Shown: one piece after another, positions 9,886-20,539 of the stretch | How the letters are laid out: each line of letters opens with the position of its first letter | Position numbering within the stretch: the first letter of the stretch is position 1 | Origin: Aricia agestis | Taxonomy: Eukaryota > Arthropoda > Insecta > Lepidoptera > Lycaenidae | Direction: 5' to 3' | Assembly: GCF_905147365.1 (NCBI RefSeq) | Contig: NC_056409.1 | Coordinates: forward strand, 17,923,001 to 17,987,000 | Length of the DNA stretch: 64,000 nucleotides | Notes under the pieces: model-generated | What the model was told of the DNA's origin: nothing | The model's input: the letters and a program-made list of their open reading frames with translations, nothing else | The model's database searches: none | Position numbers and translations under genes: made by a program

Positions 9886-10728
9886 TCTATATATATAAAA
9901 GAAAGTCGTGTTAGTTACACCACTTATATCTCAAGAACGGCAGAACAGATTTGGCTGAAAATTGGTAGGGAGGTAGCTTAGAGCCAGGAGACGGACATAG
10001 GATACTTTTTATCCCGTTCGACAGCGTTCCTGTGTGACTTGACATGAAACGTCAGTCACTATAAAACGTGGTATAACAAAAAAGAATCAGACTTGGAATA
10101 ACAAAACGAAAATGACAGCTATGTAATTGACGTAAAATGACAGCTATGTAATGACGTATGGATGACAATTTGATATTTGTAAGAAATCAATATTAAAACT
10201 ATTTTTATTAAATAAATAATTAACAAGTGGATTGAAGTGAAGTGAAGTTTAATTAATAATGCCGCGACCAAGACGATCGAATCTTTCCCGACAAAGCCGT
10301 AATGCAAGAAGAATACAAAATACTGCAAATGAAAGGACTGAAGAAGAACAAGAAATTGCACGTGAACAGCGCCGCAATAGTATGGCTCGACTTCGTGCTT
10401 CTCAATCACGAGAGCAAAGTGAAGCAGCCCGTGAAACAGCTCGGTTGGCAATGCAGAATCGTCGAGCGAACAACAGAAGTCAACAAATAGATAATTTGGG
10501 AATTGGGAAGGGAATAGTTGAGGGATTGGGCATCCGGTAAACTCACTCACTCGGCGAAACACAGCGCAAGCGCTGTTTCACGCCGGTTTTCTGTGAGTTT
10601 ACTATGATGATAACTATGATTTTCACCTAAACCATTTAATCTATTTTGATGAAATTTGGCATGGAGCTATACTCATTTTAATCATGGTTAAATCGTCAAG
10701 ACAGGACAACGTCTGTCGGGTCAGCTAG
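9886..10728 (+). mobile_element. Helitron with truncated replicase gene
   Basis: It starts TCTATATATATAAAAG after an A and ends with CAGCTAG before a T, the canonical A^T insertion of Helitrons. The 843 bp element keeps the 5' region, the first residues of the Rep-helicase frame and the 3' end; the helicase itself is gone. A fragment of the window's A-tailed SINE (inverted, about 10490-10590) sits where the deletion begins. Confidence 0.8.
10259..10540 (+). pseudogene. Helitron Rep-helicase N terminus fused to a SINE piece
   Basis: The first ~76 residues (MPRPRRSNLSRQSRNARR..., then a long Glu/Arg-rich stretch with SMARLRASQS) match the basic N terminus seen in insect Helitron replication initiator/PIF1 helicase proteins. 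From about residue 77 the frame runs into an inverted SINE fragment (IDNLGIGKGI...) and stops. The Rep catalytic HUH domain and the helicase are absent, so this is not functional. The real family protein exceeds 1000 residues. The ATG at 10259 is well placed after AAT. Confidence 0.65.
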
Positions 10729-11389
10729 TATTAAAATAAAAATACAACTATTATTTTTATTACAAATTGATTTAATACTTACAAAGTAAAGTTTTTATTA
10801 ATTATGTACCTACTTATGTAAATTTATCAATATCACTCAATTCCTTCAGTATAGTCTATAACTCTATATACTTAGTCTTTAAAGTTGTTACTTTGCATTT
10901 GTTAATAATTAACAATTATAGTAACTCTATTAATAGCTGTATTCTGTTTAGTATTCCTAATAATCAATTACATATTTAATACTAATGTGGGTTTCTGAAC
11001 CAAAAACAAAATTACATTCAAATTATTAAAGGTTTTTTATTGTATTCTCACTAAAATATGTTTTGTTAACAGTTAATAATTATTATCAGTACCTACATAT
11101 CAGTTATATAATGTTATAAAATGTCAATTTACAAAATAAAGAAATAAAGTACATACAAAGTGAGTTTTTTTATTTAATATAAACCCCAAACTATAGGTAA
11201 CACTGTATATGACAACTTTTATTATAATTTTAATATGACAAAGTATAATATGTAGTTTCACACAGTCATCTATTTTAACACAAAGTTTTTCATTTTAAAA
11301 TGATTTTAACAATAATAAATATTTGTTATAACTAATAAGACGAGTCAAATATTGTTGATTCAGCAGCACTCCGTAGTTTGTCATCGGTA

Positions 11390-11985
11390 TGGTACTTTGA
11401 ATCAGACAGCCCAGCTTCCATGAAATCCATATCTGCAAAATAAAGTTAATTTAATAAAAAATACTTATTTTTTTGTATAGTTTAAAACTTATTTAAAATT
11501 TACTGTAAGGAACAACTACTTCCACAGAAATCATCCGATAATATTGTATTGGATGGTTTGGCTTTTCAGCCTCACTGTATAAAGTCACTAATAAAAATAT
11601 AGGTATTAAGTTTATGTTTTTAATAAGTTAGATAGAAATTGTATACTTACAGAGTATAATAAAAGCAATATTATTCAAATTACTCGTAGTTGAAGCAGAC
11701 GGCCCAGTTTCAATGAAATCCATAATATCTGCAAAATAAAGTTATTTTAAGAAAAAAATCTTTACTTCTGCCTATAATTCAACACTAATGTAAAATTTAC
11801 TGTAAGGAACAACTACTTTCACAGAAATCATCCAAAAATATTGTATTGGATGGTTTGGCATTTCAGCCTCACTATATAAACTCACTTATCTAATAAAAAT
11901 ATAGGTAATTATTAAGATTATGTTTTTAATAGGTTAGTTAGAAATTGTAGAACTTACCTAATTAGTACTTACAGAGTATAATAAA
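11390..11985 (-). repeat. Duplicated exon-like unit inside the TIR transposon
   Basis: Two diverged tandem copies of about 290 bp (11390-11665 and 11702-11985). Each contains, on the minus strand, a splice-acceptor-like TTTATTTTGCAG followed by a short frame starting near ATGGATTTCAT, and a second frame with NHPIQYYRMISVEVVVPYSK. Two GTAAGT donor-like sites are visible (near 11650 and 11965). This looks like a decayed multi-exon gene carried by the transposon. I do not recognise the product. Confidence 0.35.
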
Positions 11986-12013
11986 ATTCTATGTTCACCA
12001 TCACCAAATACTA

Positions 12014-12180
12014 GTGCTCTGCGATGAAAGCCAAGACTTCATTGTCGACTTTGTTTATTGGTAAGCCATATCATCATCTTTGATTACCAGCAGCATCAGC
12101 AGGCCCCAAAGTACCACCTCTGTTAGCCATAGCTTCATCTTGCTATTGCTTTTAACTTTTAAGGTCAGCCCAGTACTACA
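12014..12180 (-). pseudogene. Possible Myb/SANT-like DNA-binding protein remnant
   Basis: On the minus strand one frame reads WADLKS, then after a stop EAMANRGGTLGPADA, and after two more stops LPINKVDNEVLAFIAEH. This order (KKW.DLK, then a glycine-rich T-GGG segment, then a V..FI helix) resembles the Myb/SANT-like proteins that accompany PIF/Harbinger-type transposases. At least four in-frame stops disable it. Support is by pattern only. Confidence 0.3.
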
Positions 12181-12807
12181 AAAATAGAAAAGTGTTATGA
12201 AAAGGCAAAAAAGGGAGAAGTAACATCAGGAAAGTACAAATTAAGGATGCTTACCTTTTTCTATTGTTCTCAAGATTTTGTTGATCTAGATTCTAGAGCT
12301 TTAGGCTCATGGGCAAGATTATTCTACGGTTTTCAACATTTTCTTTTCAGATTGACCCAAGATCTACTCCTTTGGCTATTTCACAAGGAAATCCAGCTAA
12401 TACATTGGTGAAATACCAAAGATTTTACATTTTACAGTATTGTACTTGTATAATCTCGCTCACTTGCTATTTTGTTCACGAAACAATCACAACTAAAGCG
12501 AACGCAGAGTACTTTTGTATACATTAGAAACGTGAACACTTGTAAACATTGTCGAAGTTTGTTTGATTTGACATTCCAATAATAGTTCCTTTGATTGCTA
12601 CTAAATTGTTTTTGGCGCTAGTGTACTCGCAAAAGTGCATTGAAACGATAAGCGAGCGATCCGCGAGCGATCGCTTACATGATACCATTTTTTTTTATAC
12701 CCAGCAATCGATCGCGCGATCATCGCGCGATTTTTGCTGATGGTTTGTTAATCGCTATTTTTACGTGATAGCCCTGCCGATTCCGAGATTCTAATTATAT
12801 ATATATA

Positions 12808-13066
12808 CAGGGTGTAACAAAAATAAGTGATAATACTTTAGGGTGTGCACGTGTTCCTTGTAGAGAGTTCACTGTGAAAGTAGCAGCTCTGAAAGACGAA
12901 AATTTTTTTTCACTTTTGTATGGGCAAGGGCTCGAACGTCACGAGTTTCCCCATACAAAAGTGAAAAAAAATTTTGGTCTTTCAGCGCTGCTACTTTCAC
13001 AGTGAACTCTTTGCAAGGAACACGTACACACCCTAATGTATTATCACTTATTTTTGTTACACCCTG
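12808..13066. mobile_element. Palindromic mariner-like MITE (family E)
   Basis: 259 bp near-perfect palindrome with termini CAGGGTGTAACAAAAATAAG and TA on both sides (12806-12807, 13067-13068). No coding capacity. Related copies or arms occur at 23410, 25368, 50397, 55657 and 60325. TA flanks and CAGGG ends suggest Tc1/mariner mobilisation. Confidence 0.8.
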
Positions 13067-13104
13067 TAGATATATACAAGAATTGCTCGTTTAAAGATAT
13101 AAGA

Positions 13105-13375
13105 TACAATAAAATAATAAAACATCATTTAGAATACTTAAATAAGAGTACGGTAGCTGCTATTTACGATACGGCACGGCATAACACCCGCACCTGTGAC
13201 GCAACGACATTCCAGCTTCAGGAGATAAGTGCCTATTTCCCGCGCTTCAGTGCCTGAAACGAAGTTGTACGGGGAGCAAGCGCAGGTGTGCGCTCGCGCC
13301 GACCTCCTGTGACCTAAATAATTATGTAGGTCAAGTTCATAGCAATTACCGAGTATAGTGCTATCAATAAATAAT
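13105..13375. other. Non-coding, with GC-rich patch
   Basis: A GC-richer patch at 13160-13315 has an open frame on each strand but neither resembles a known protein nor the missing esterase exons. Function not assigned. Confidence 0.3.
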
Positions 13376-13722
13376 AAATGATCAAACAAACTTACCAAGT
13401 GAAGTTCGATCATTATTATATGAGTCGCTTCATTCGAAGATATATAATTAACCAGTAGTACCTTTGTATATTTGCTTGGCATACGCGTTTTTTTTTAAAG
13501 ATTTATGTAGGTAAGTTGAAAAATTACATGCTCGCTAGATCACACGGCGTTCCGGCGTGCCTCATTATGTTTAGAGAGAAGTAATGCAAAAATCTTTCTT
13601 TCTTTCTTTGGGTACTGCAAACATAGTTTCGTGCAGACTGGGTGGGAGGGAGATTATATCTTCGAATGAAGCGACTCATATAATAATGATCGAACTTCAC
13701 TTAGTAAGTTCGTTTGATCATT
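13376..13722. repeat. Local inverted repeat (foldback)
   Basis: 13376-13444 and 13654-13722 are inverted copies (about 69 bp, one or two mismatches; they share GATCGAACTTCACTT). They flank a 209 bp spacer. Together with 13425-13570/18524-18667 they form a compound foldback structure. Confidence 0.65.
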
Positions 13723-14086
13723 TATTATATTTCTTCGCTTCATTCTTCGATATATAATTAACCAGTAGATTTTCAGAGTAACGAAAGAAAGATTTTTTTT
13801 TTACGAAAAACAATATTTATTATGAATAGTAATCATTATATTCGAGAAAGAATTTAATAATAATAACAGTCAGTAGAAACGAAACGTAAGAAACCTCTAT
13901 GGTTTGTGATTCAAATGATAACACACTGGGATCATGGTGATTATACATAATATTATAATATAACTGATTCAGCGAAACTTTGTTCGTCGATAAAATGATG
14001 GCTAAGGAAAATATCGAAAATATTGTAGTCGCTAGTCCTGCCTGTCGACTGTCGTCTTACTAATCGTGTCCAGTTTCAGTCCCCGT

Positions 14087-14155
14087 GTCGACGCTCGTGT
14101 CGGCGCTCATGTCGATGCTCGTGTCGATGCTCGTATCGACGCTCGTGTCAACGCT
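14087..14155. repeat. 12 bp minisatellite
   Basis: About six tandem copies of GTGTCGATGCTC-like units with one or two changes each. Read forward they give (V/H/I)DAR repeats in an open frame (14066-14305), which is a by-product of the 12-mer rather than evidence of a gene. Confidence 0.7.
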
Positions 14156-15201
14156 GCCCCGATCTCGCACAGCACCTGCTTTATCCAGCGACTAACCGAC
14201 TGGGAGTTGGCTGTTCTATGCGGAGCGTTAAACGTTAGCAATAATAACCCGTTCTGTACCATTATCCTATTTAATATAATCTTGAATAACCATCGCACGG
14301 CGTAATAACTTAAATATAACTTGAAACTTTTTTAATAAAAAGGAATTACATAATTTAATATCATCACCGATCCGATCACGCCCGGGAGTTGATGTCTTTG
14401 TAATATGATTTTCGATACCGATATTTAAAACCGTAATTTTTTATTATGCCGAGTTTTATTAGGCAGAAAGTTTTAAGTCAATGAGTAAAGACCCGTATTC
14501 AGTAGGTACAGAGTGCAAGAAAAAAAAAAAAGAATAATTTGTAAGTGGATCGCGGGTACTATACGCCTCAAGTATGTATTTATTATACAAATATTTTTAC
14601 CGGAAAGCTTATTTCGAAAGACGCTTCAGTCTTCACACATTCATCTGAGCCAATGTAACCAACCAATAATGTCAACATTGTTCATAAACAATGACAGTGC
14701 ACAGGCTGTAGAAGATATTATAGCCATTGTCAAATTGTTTGGCTAAGGTTCCGATGGAGCGGACGAAGATCTCTGTAATAAGTCTATTAACTAATAAGAT
14801 TGAACAGAGTATAAATATCTAAAATCTAATTCAAAGTAAAGTATTTTAGAATAAATTTTAAGGTTACTGCTTTAACTGGGTCCGGCTCTGAAGTCGTCGA
14901 TAATGTATGCATATTAATATGATTGAAAGTCGAGAATATTGTGTTCTCGGTCCACCAGGCTAAATGTTTTAACAATTATTCAAGAATAAGTGTGATTCTG
15001 TTATCGTATTTATCATTGCATATTTTATTTAGTATTAAATATTTTAATCGCTGAAAACCAGTTGTTTCCGCGGCGGGAGTCAGAAATCAGGATATGAAGG
15101 TGTCAAAACACCTATCAGTTGAGTTAGCTCACGAATAGTACACTGATTTAACTGTTCTATATTATTCCGTTTTTAATAGGCATATACTATTACATAATAT
15201 A

Positions 15202-15525
15202 TCTAATATATAAAATTCTCGTGTCACGGTGTGCGTATTTGAACTCCTCTGAAACGGCTCGACCGATTTTCGTAAATCTTAGCGAGCTAGGGTTGAGAAT
15301 CAGACAACATCTACTCTTTTATCTTTATTAGTGTATTCATTTGTTGAATAAATAATAGTAAATTATTACAACTCGAAACTGCCGGCGACCATTGTTTGTG
15401 CGACGGGATAGCAATCATGGACTTTGCCATGGTGACATACTTATTTAGCCACTTCAATAAAATAATAATAAGTATTATGAGCGAAATACTTTAAATGGCA
15501 AAACAACGTTTGCCGGGACAGCTAG
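15202..15525 (+). mobile_element. Non-autonomous Helitron (family C)
   Basis: Starts TCTAATATATAAAATTCTCG after A and ends GGGACAGCTAG before T. 324 bp, no coding frame. A 5' part of the same family occurs at 53956. Confidence 0.75.
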
Positions 15526-16143
15526 TATATATATTTATAATCGTCAAGACTTAAATATTTACAATATACTTGTTGTGGATTTAATACAACCATGGCACTA
15601 TTTACAATAAAACGTTAACAAAAAAAAGGGCGCCTGAGGCTGAAGAATTCTCGCCTAGAACATTGTCAATATTGTTTAAGCGTGGTAAGTCTAGTAGTGA
15701 TAAAGCCTACGCCTGGTCTAGTTTCCTTCTTTATATTTTTTGTGAAAAAAAAAATAGCGCATCTGATAGTCTGTACGTTAAGACTTAAGGCTCATAATCA
15801 GTAAATTAAAATCTTTCGATCGGCTAGTGAGTTACTAGGAAGGAACCAAGAAGTAGGCTCTTAAATCTATTTGATAGATATCCACTTTTGGGTATTGGCT
15901 TGAAAACCTTAAAAGTTAATTTTCCAAATTAACATGTCATTTCGAAATAAACTAACGAAGTGGTTTCAAATTTAAAATAATTCAAAAATTGTAAATTTAA
16001 AATATAATACAATATTTTCCGCCGCTTTGTTTGGGGGAAAGAAAATCTTTGAAATAAGGTAACCTTCGGTGAGGGTACACGAAGATATAGTTTTAAATTC
16101 TAATAATAATTTATTCATGTCAAGATGTATAATATATTAAGCT
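15526..16143. other. AT-rich non-coding DNA
   Basis: No gene, inverted repeat or recognisable repeat terminus is seen in this stretch. Confidence 0.4.
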
Positions 16144-16372
16144 AGTGGTCCCCAACCCTTTTTGCGAGCCGCAATCATTTTTGGTCTTGGTGTCGCGGGT
16201 CGCAACAAACATTTTTAGGTTTAAAAAATAACGACTTACAAGTGAAAAAAACTTTCACGTTGACTGTATAATATTTTGCCCGTGGGCGTGAATTTCAAAT
16301 TCTAATAGGCTACAAATAAAGTCCCGGTGGCCCGCATGCGGCCCGCGGGCCGCGGGTTGCGGGTAGCTGTGT
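16144..16372. mobile_element. hAT-like MITE remnant
   Basis: The left end AGTGGTCCCCAACC is the typical hAT/Charlie-type terminus. The right end carries a rough inverted match after GC-rich GGCCCGCGGGCCGCGG. No clean 8 bp duplication remains, so it is old. Confidence 0.4.
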
Positions 16373-16548
16373 AAAGCCCACAATAATTATAATAGTAATA
16401 ATAATATAATATAATTATAAAATATCTATAAAAATAGCTGTCAGCACTACTGCTGCGGTGTTGAGCGTTTAGTCGCCTCCATCACTCTTCGAACTCGAAG
16501 GAAGTTGATTGTAGCGGTACAGTACTAGCGGCGCCAGCCGACGGTTAT

Positions 16549-16570
16549 ATCCCCCCCCCCCCCCCCCCCC
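16549..16570. repeat. Poly(C) tract
   Basis: A run of more than 20 consecutive C residues; likely length-variable and error-prone in sequencing. Confidence 0.8.
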
Positions 16571-17338
16571 GTTCTTTGACGGGTAGCGGGAAGGGTTTTT
16601 CAGAGCCCAAAAGGTACCCGATTGATTGGCATGTACTAATTTGTCTCTGAGAACAAATACTGGAATTATCCAGCGAAACAATAATAATCTCGGTCTGATA
16701 TTGAGACAAGATTTATCGAGTCTTGAGTGTTTTAGGTTTGCGTTACAAAGTTATACTGATAATATTGTATTATCTGATAAGTTTGATACTAATTTATATC
16801 GAGATAAGCCAGATACTGTTGATAAGTCTGATAATATCGAGACTTTGTGAGGTGAAATCTATAATGATAATAATCGATCGAAATGGAATCGATCTACAAT
16901 ACTTATTATCAGGAATGTTTTATAAGCAGTATACTTAATCGTTTTTAGGGTCATTTAAAACAATAATCTGGCGAATCCAAAGAGGGTTCACCTAACGTCA
17001 GTAGGAGAACCCTGGATATATCCGGATCTGGACCGGTTCTATCGGTGCAGGTACTCGGGAAAGCTTCGGGTTCATTCGAAACCTGATTGTTCCGTACCTA
17101 TATCTGTCACTTTTAGTAAGGGACCAAATTAAATATTGGGGTAGCTCGTTATAATCGACTTATAAGTCGATAAAATATGTTACGAAAAATATTGAGGATA
17201 GTAACTATCTCGTTACGTAGATATTATTAAGTAAGTTTCGTTATACACTCGCGGTGTATCTCGAGTCCCAAAATTGATGCAAGATTTATTTAATAATAAA
17301 AATTATATATCGGCAGACATAGTAAATTATAATCGTAG

Positions 17339-18320
17339 TTCTATATTTAGAACAAAAGGATCGCGCGGGACGCGCATTGGTTGTTAACTGATGAGACTCG
17401 CAGTCAATCTAGTTATTAACTCGAAATAGCTGTTCTCTAGAAACCGGCAAAGATAATATTAATATTATAATAATAATTATTATGTTTTTCTATTTATAGA
17501 ACAAAGAGCGCGGAAAAACGCGCGGTAGTTGCTAATTTCTATTTTTAAACATTGTCGGAGACTCGTAGTCAATCCGTGCATTATGTTGATTTAAAAAATA
17601 TCAATATATTTTAAATTTAAATAGTAACTAACTAGCAGTTAATCCCCTCAAACCAGCCAACACATTATACTTCTATTTTTAGATAAATCATCGTCAGAGA
17701 CACGCGGTCAATTCCGATGCATAAGGATTGTGTTTAGAGACTCGCAGTCAATCCACACATTATGGCGGTTTATAAAATAACTCCCTGTTAACCCCCAAAC
17801 CAGCCAACGTATAGTTCTATTTATAGAACAGATAAAACATCGTCAGAGACTCGCAGTCAATTCCGATGCATATAAATTGTGTTTAGAGACTCGCGGTCAA
17901 TCCACACATTATGGCGGTTTATAAAATAACTTAACATAATTAAACACTTGCAGTAATTAACTTACAACTATTTCCCTCAATCGGACAAACATAATATAGT
18001 TCTATTTTTAGAATAGGTAAAACATCGTCAGAGATCCGCAATCAATTCCGATGCATATAAAATAATAATATAGATTGTGTAAAAGGACTTGCGGTCCAAA
18101 CACACTGTACTTATTGACTCACAATCGCAGTACATGCCGGTTAATTAAATAATTGCAGTAATCACCTGCAGTTGTTTCCCCCAATCCGGCAAACATATAC
18201 TTCTATAATTCTATTCTTAAAACAAATAAAGCATACATAATATTATAGATTGTGTATTTTAAAGACTCGTAGTCCCATCACATTGTACGTTTATTAACTC
18301 GTGGTCGCAGTACAAGCCGG
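17339..18320. repeat. Degenerate tandem array with GAGACTCGCAGTCAATC motif
   Basis: About six diverged units of roughly 140-230 bp. Each unit holds an A/T block like TTCTATTTATAGAACA, a CATCGTCAGAGACTCGCAGTC block, and often a second copy about 40 bp later followed by CACATTATGGCGGTTTATAA. Motif starts are near 17393, 17558, 17696, 17737, 17846, 17886, 18031, 18085, 18263 and 18296. No open frame runs through it. It may be an old satellite, or internal repeats of a transposon; the family is not recognised. Confidence 0.6.
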
Positions 18321-18667
18321 TTAGTATTGAATATAATTGGCTCGTCCAGGCCTCGGTAGTTTAAGTATTTAATAGTACTTACATGTATTTTCTTGTTACA
18401 CGATAAAATAACATTGACTTTAGTTACTTACAACACTGACTCAATTATCTTAATAATAATAACCAGCTGCGCTTTGGCATGGTTACTAAGTATACGTGTT
18501 CGCGTTGCCTCGCGTTAACAAAGAATGAGGCACGCCGGAACGCCGTGTGATCTAGCGAGCATGTAATTTTTCAACTTACCTACATAAATTTAAAAAAAAA
18601 ACGCGTATGCCAAGCAGATATACAAAGGTACTACTGGTTAATTATATATCGAAGAATGAAGCGAAGA

Positions 18668-19205
18668 AATATAATTAAATATATACATATAAGACGAAGG
18701 GACTATTATGAAATTTTACAAGTTTGCGACCCTATAACTCGGCGGCGTCAAGGACTTATCGTCAGATTAGTTAAATTTAGTCTTAAAACACTAAAATCAA
18801 CCCCCAATATCTTAATCTGACGCGCTCGAGTATTTCAGACTATCGATTTTTTTTACTAATCTGTTCGTCTATCCTAGGCGCGCGTCACTACATATAGAGC
18901 TAAATACTTTACAAGGTTGTTCTATTAGGTCCAAGGTATCTCTCATATCTTAAACTGCCACGCTCGAGTATTACCAAAAATTCCCCTATTCGCCTCCCTA
19001 ACTACAATATTAAATTTACGTTTTACAAAGTGCCTTTAACACTTTCATAGCAATACTTTGACACATTCACTGTTATATAGTGCCTGATAAAATTATAACC
19101 TAAGAAAGAATGTGATTGTGTAATGTCTCCACCTCCTTTCATGATCATTATTATCAGGCCAACATTAACATAGGATGTGTCATGTGTTTGTACCTTCGTT
19201 TGTAC
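18668..19205. other. AT-rich non-coding DNA
   Basis: Two diverged direct-repeat pieces (CGCTCGAGTATT near 18820 and 18962) suggest an old repeat. No coding frame is seen. Confidence 0.35.
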
Positions 19206-19434
19206 CCATACTAATAATAATTATACCTCTAAATGCGAAATGAAAAAAATGAAAGTGTGTCTATCTTCCCGTCTATTACCTCTTCACGCCCAAACCGGTA
19301 AACTGATTTTGTTGAAATTTGGTATGGAGATACTTTGAGTTCTGAGAAAGGACATAATTATGATAATTTTTATCCCGGAAAAATGTACGGTTCCGGCGCG
19401 CAAAATGAATTTTGGGGCAACGGAGTTGATCTAG
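19206..19434 (+). mobile_element. Helitron fragment (family A)
   Basis: Contains the family A 5' sequence (ATACTAATAATA..., then CACGCCCAAACCG) and ends GATCTAG before T. The 5' TC is mutated to CC. Confidence 0.6.
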
Positions 19435-19495
19435 TGTTAAAAATTCAAATATATCGTATCGAATAATGTGTGTATTATGCAAGTATCCCTGCAAA

Positions 19496-20317
19496 TCTAT
19501 ACTAATATTATAATTGGGAAGTTTGTTTGTTTGTTTGAACGCGCTAATCTCAGGAACTACTGGTCCGATTTGAAAAATTCTTTCAGTGGTAGCTAGCCTA
19601 TTTATCGAGGAAGGCTATAGGCTATATAACATCACGCTGTGACTTTTAGGAGCGTAGAAACAGCGGAAAGTGTGGAAAAAACGGGGGGAAATTATTTGAA
19701 AGGGTTTATTTAAACGCGCTAATCTCAGGAACTACTGGTCCGATTTGAAAAATTCTTTCATTGTTAGATAGCCCATTTATTGACGAAGGCTATAAGCTAT
19801 ATTTTTTCACGTTAAAACAAATAGGAGCGAAGAAATAGAGGAAAATGTGGAAAAAACGGGGGAAATTATTTAAAAGGGCTTATTTAACGCGCTAATCTCA
19901 GGAACTACTGGTCCGATTGAAAAATTCTTTCAGTTTTAGATAGCCTATTTATCGAGGAAGGCTATACTTTATTACACTAAGACTAATAGGAGCGAAGAAA
20001 TAGAGGAAAATGTGGAAAAAAACGGGGGAAATTATATGAAATTGCTTATTATCTTAACAACTACAGGAGAAATATTTATGTTATTTGGCAAACATGAAGA
20101 ATAGATCACGTGAAGGGACAAAGGCTATTTTTTGTGGAAAAATGTACGGTTACGTGAAATTCCTAAATTACGCCGGCGAAGCCGCGCGGAACATCTATAT
20201 ATGTATAATAAAATCGTAGGAAAGTCAATTCTGTACATTAAATATTTTTGTACAATAAATAATACTTGGGACGTGATTTACTATGCTAACGCGGACGAAG
20301 TCGCGGGCAACAGCTGG
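19496..20317 (+). mobile_element. Helitron (family A) carrying three tandem repeats
   Basis: Starts TCTATACTAATATTATAA after A. It ends with GCGGACGAAGTCGCGGGC, CAGCTGG and a T, so the 3' terminus is CTGG instead of CTAG, still within the CTRR rule. 822 bp without a replicase. Internally three 170-175 bp tandem copies begin at 19538, 19713 and 19886. Confidence 0.7.
19538..20055. repeat. Three ~173 bp tandem repeats inside a Helitron
   Basis: Each copy begins AACGCGCTAATCTCAGGAAC and ends near GGGGGAAATTATTT. The copies differ by small substitutions and indels. Confidence 0.85.
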
Positions 20318-20539
20318 TAGTAAATATACCTTTCGCTCGTGAAAGTGAACTCCGTAAGTTACATAATTATAGGCTCGAAGGAAACAATATATTATGTAAC
20401 GTTTACTTCAAACAACTGCTTATCGGATATTGGAAGACCCACTTGCACGGAATTGTTTAAAAGTTACAACCCTCATTAGTAACATTTCATGTTATCTCTT
20501 TCGTCAATATGAAGAAAGAGATGGTTAATTCATCTACGT

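Larger units (their letters stand above)
8615..12776. mobile_element. 4.2 kb TIR DNA transposon, possibly PIF/Harbinger-like
   Basis: Inserted in a family B Helitron. Comparison with other copies shows the target CCG duplicated at 8612-8614 and 12777-12779. Terminal inverted repeats read CTAGGCTATCACGTA and CAGGGCTATCACGTA. Subterminal DNA is rich in ATCGCGCGATC-like palindromes. Inside are a Helitron (9886-10728), a possible Myb/SANT-like coding remnant (about 12014-12180) and a duplicated exon-like unit (11390-11985), all broken. A 3 bp target duplication plus a Myb-like protein fits PIF/Harbinger, but no DDE transposase is recognisable, so the superfamily is uncertain. Confidence 0.65.
8485..13104 (-). 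mobile_element. Helitron (family B), split by two later insertions
   Basis: Minus orientation. The 3' terminus is CTAG at 8488-8485, preceded by the perfect hairpin CCGAGC-AAA-GCTCGG. The 5' TC is at 13104-13103, and the flanks are A and T as Helitrons require. Without its insertions the copy would be only about 200 bp. It is broken by a TIR transposon (8615-12776) and a MITE (12808-13066). Five further copies are in this window (25959, 33603, 37091, 38925, 42198). Non-autonomous. Confidence 0.75.
13425..18667. repeat. Long inverted repeat pair enclosing about 5 kb
   Basis: Arms 13425-13570 and 18524-18667 are inverted copies of about 145 bp, close to 95% alike (shared pieces GGCGTTCCGGCGTGCCTCAT and CTTGGCATACGCG). 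A further exact match to the right outer end lies at 13727-13766. The enclosed DNA has no transposase frame; it holds a Helitron, a hAT-like remnant and the 17.3 kb array. It could be a large decayed foldback transposon or two copies of one repeat in opposite orientation. Confidence 0.55.

Noticed and set aside
13138..13482. Minus-strand frame as a missing esterase exon
   Set aside because: No carboxylesterase C-terminal motif (no H..DL.Y.F) and part of the frame is an inverted repeat.
14066..14305. 79-codon frame with VDAR repeats as a gene
   Set aside because: It is generated by a 12 bp minisatellite and has no homology or splice context.
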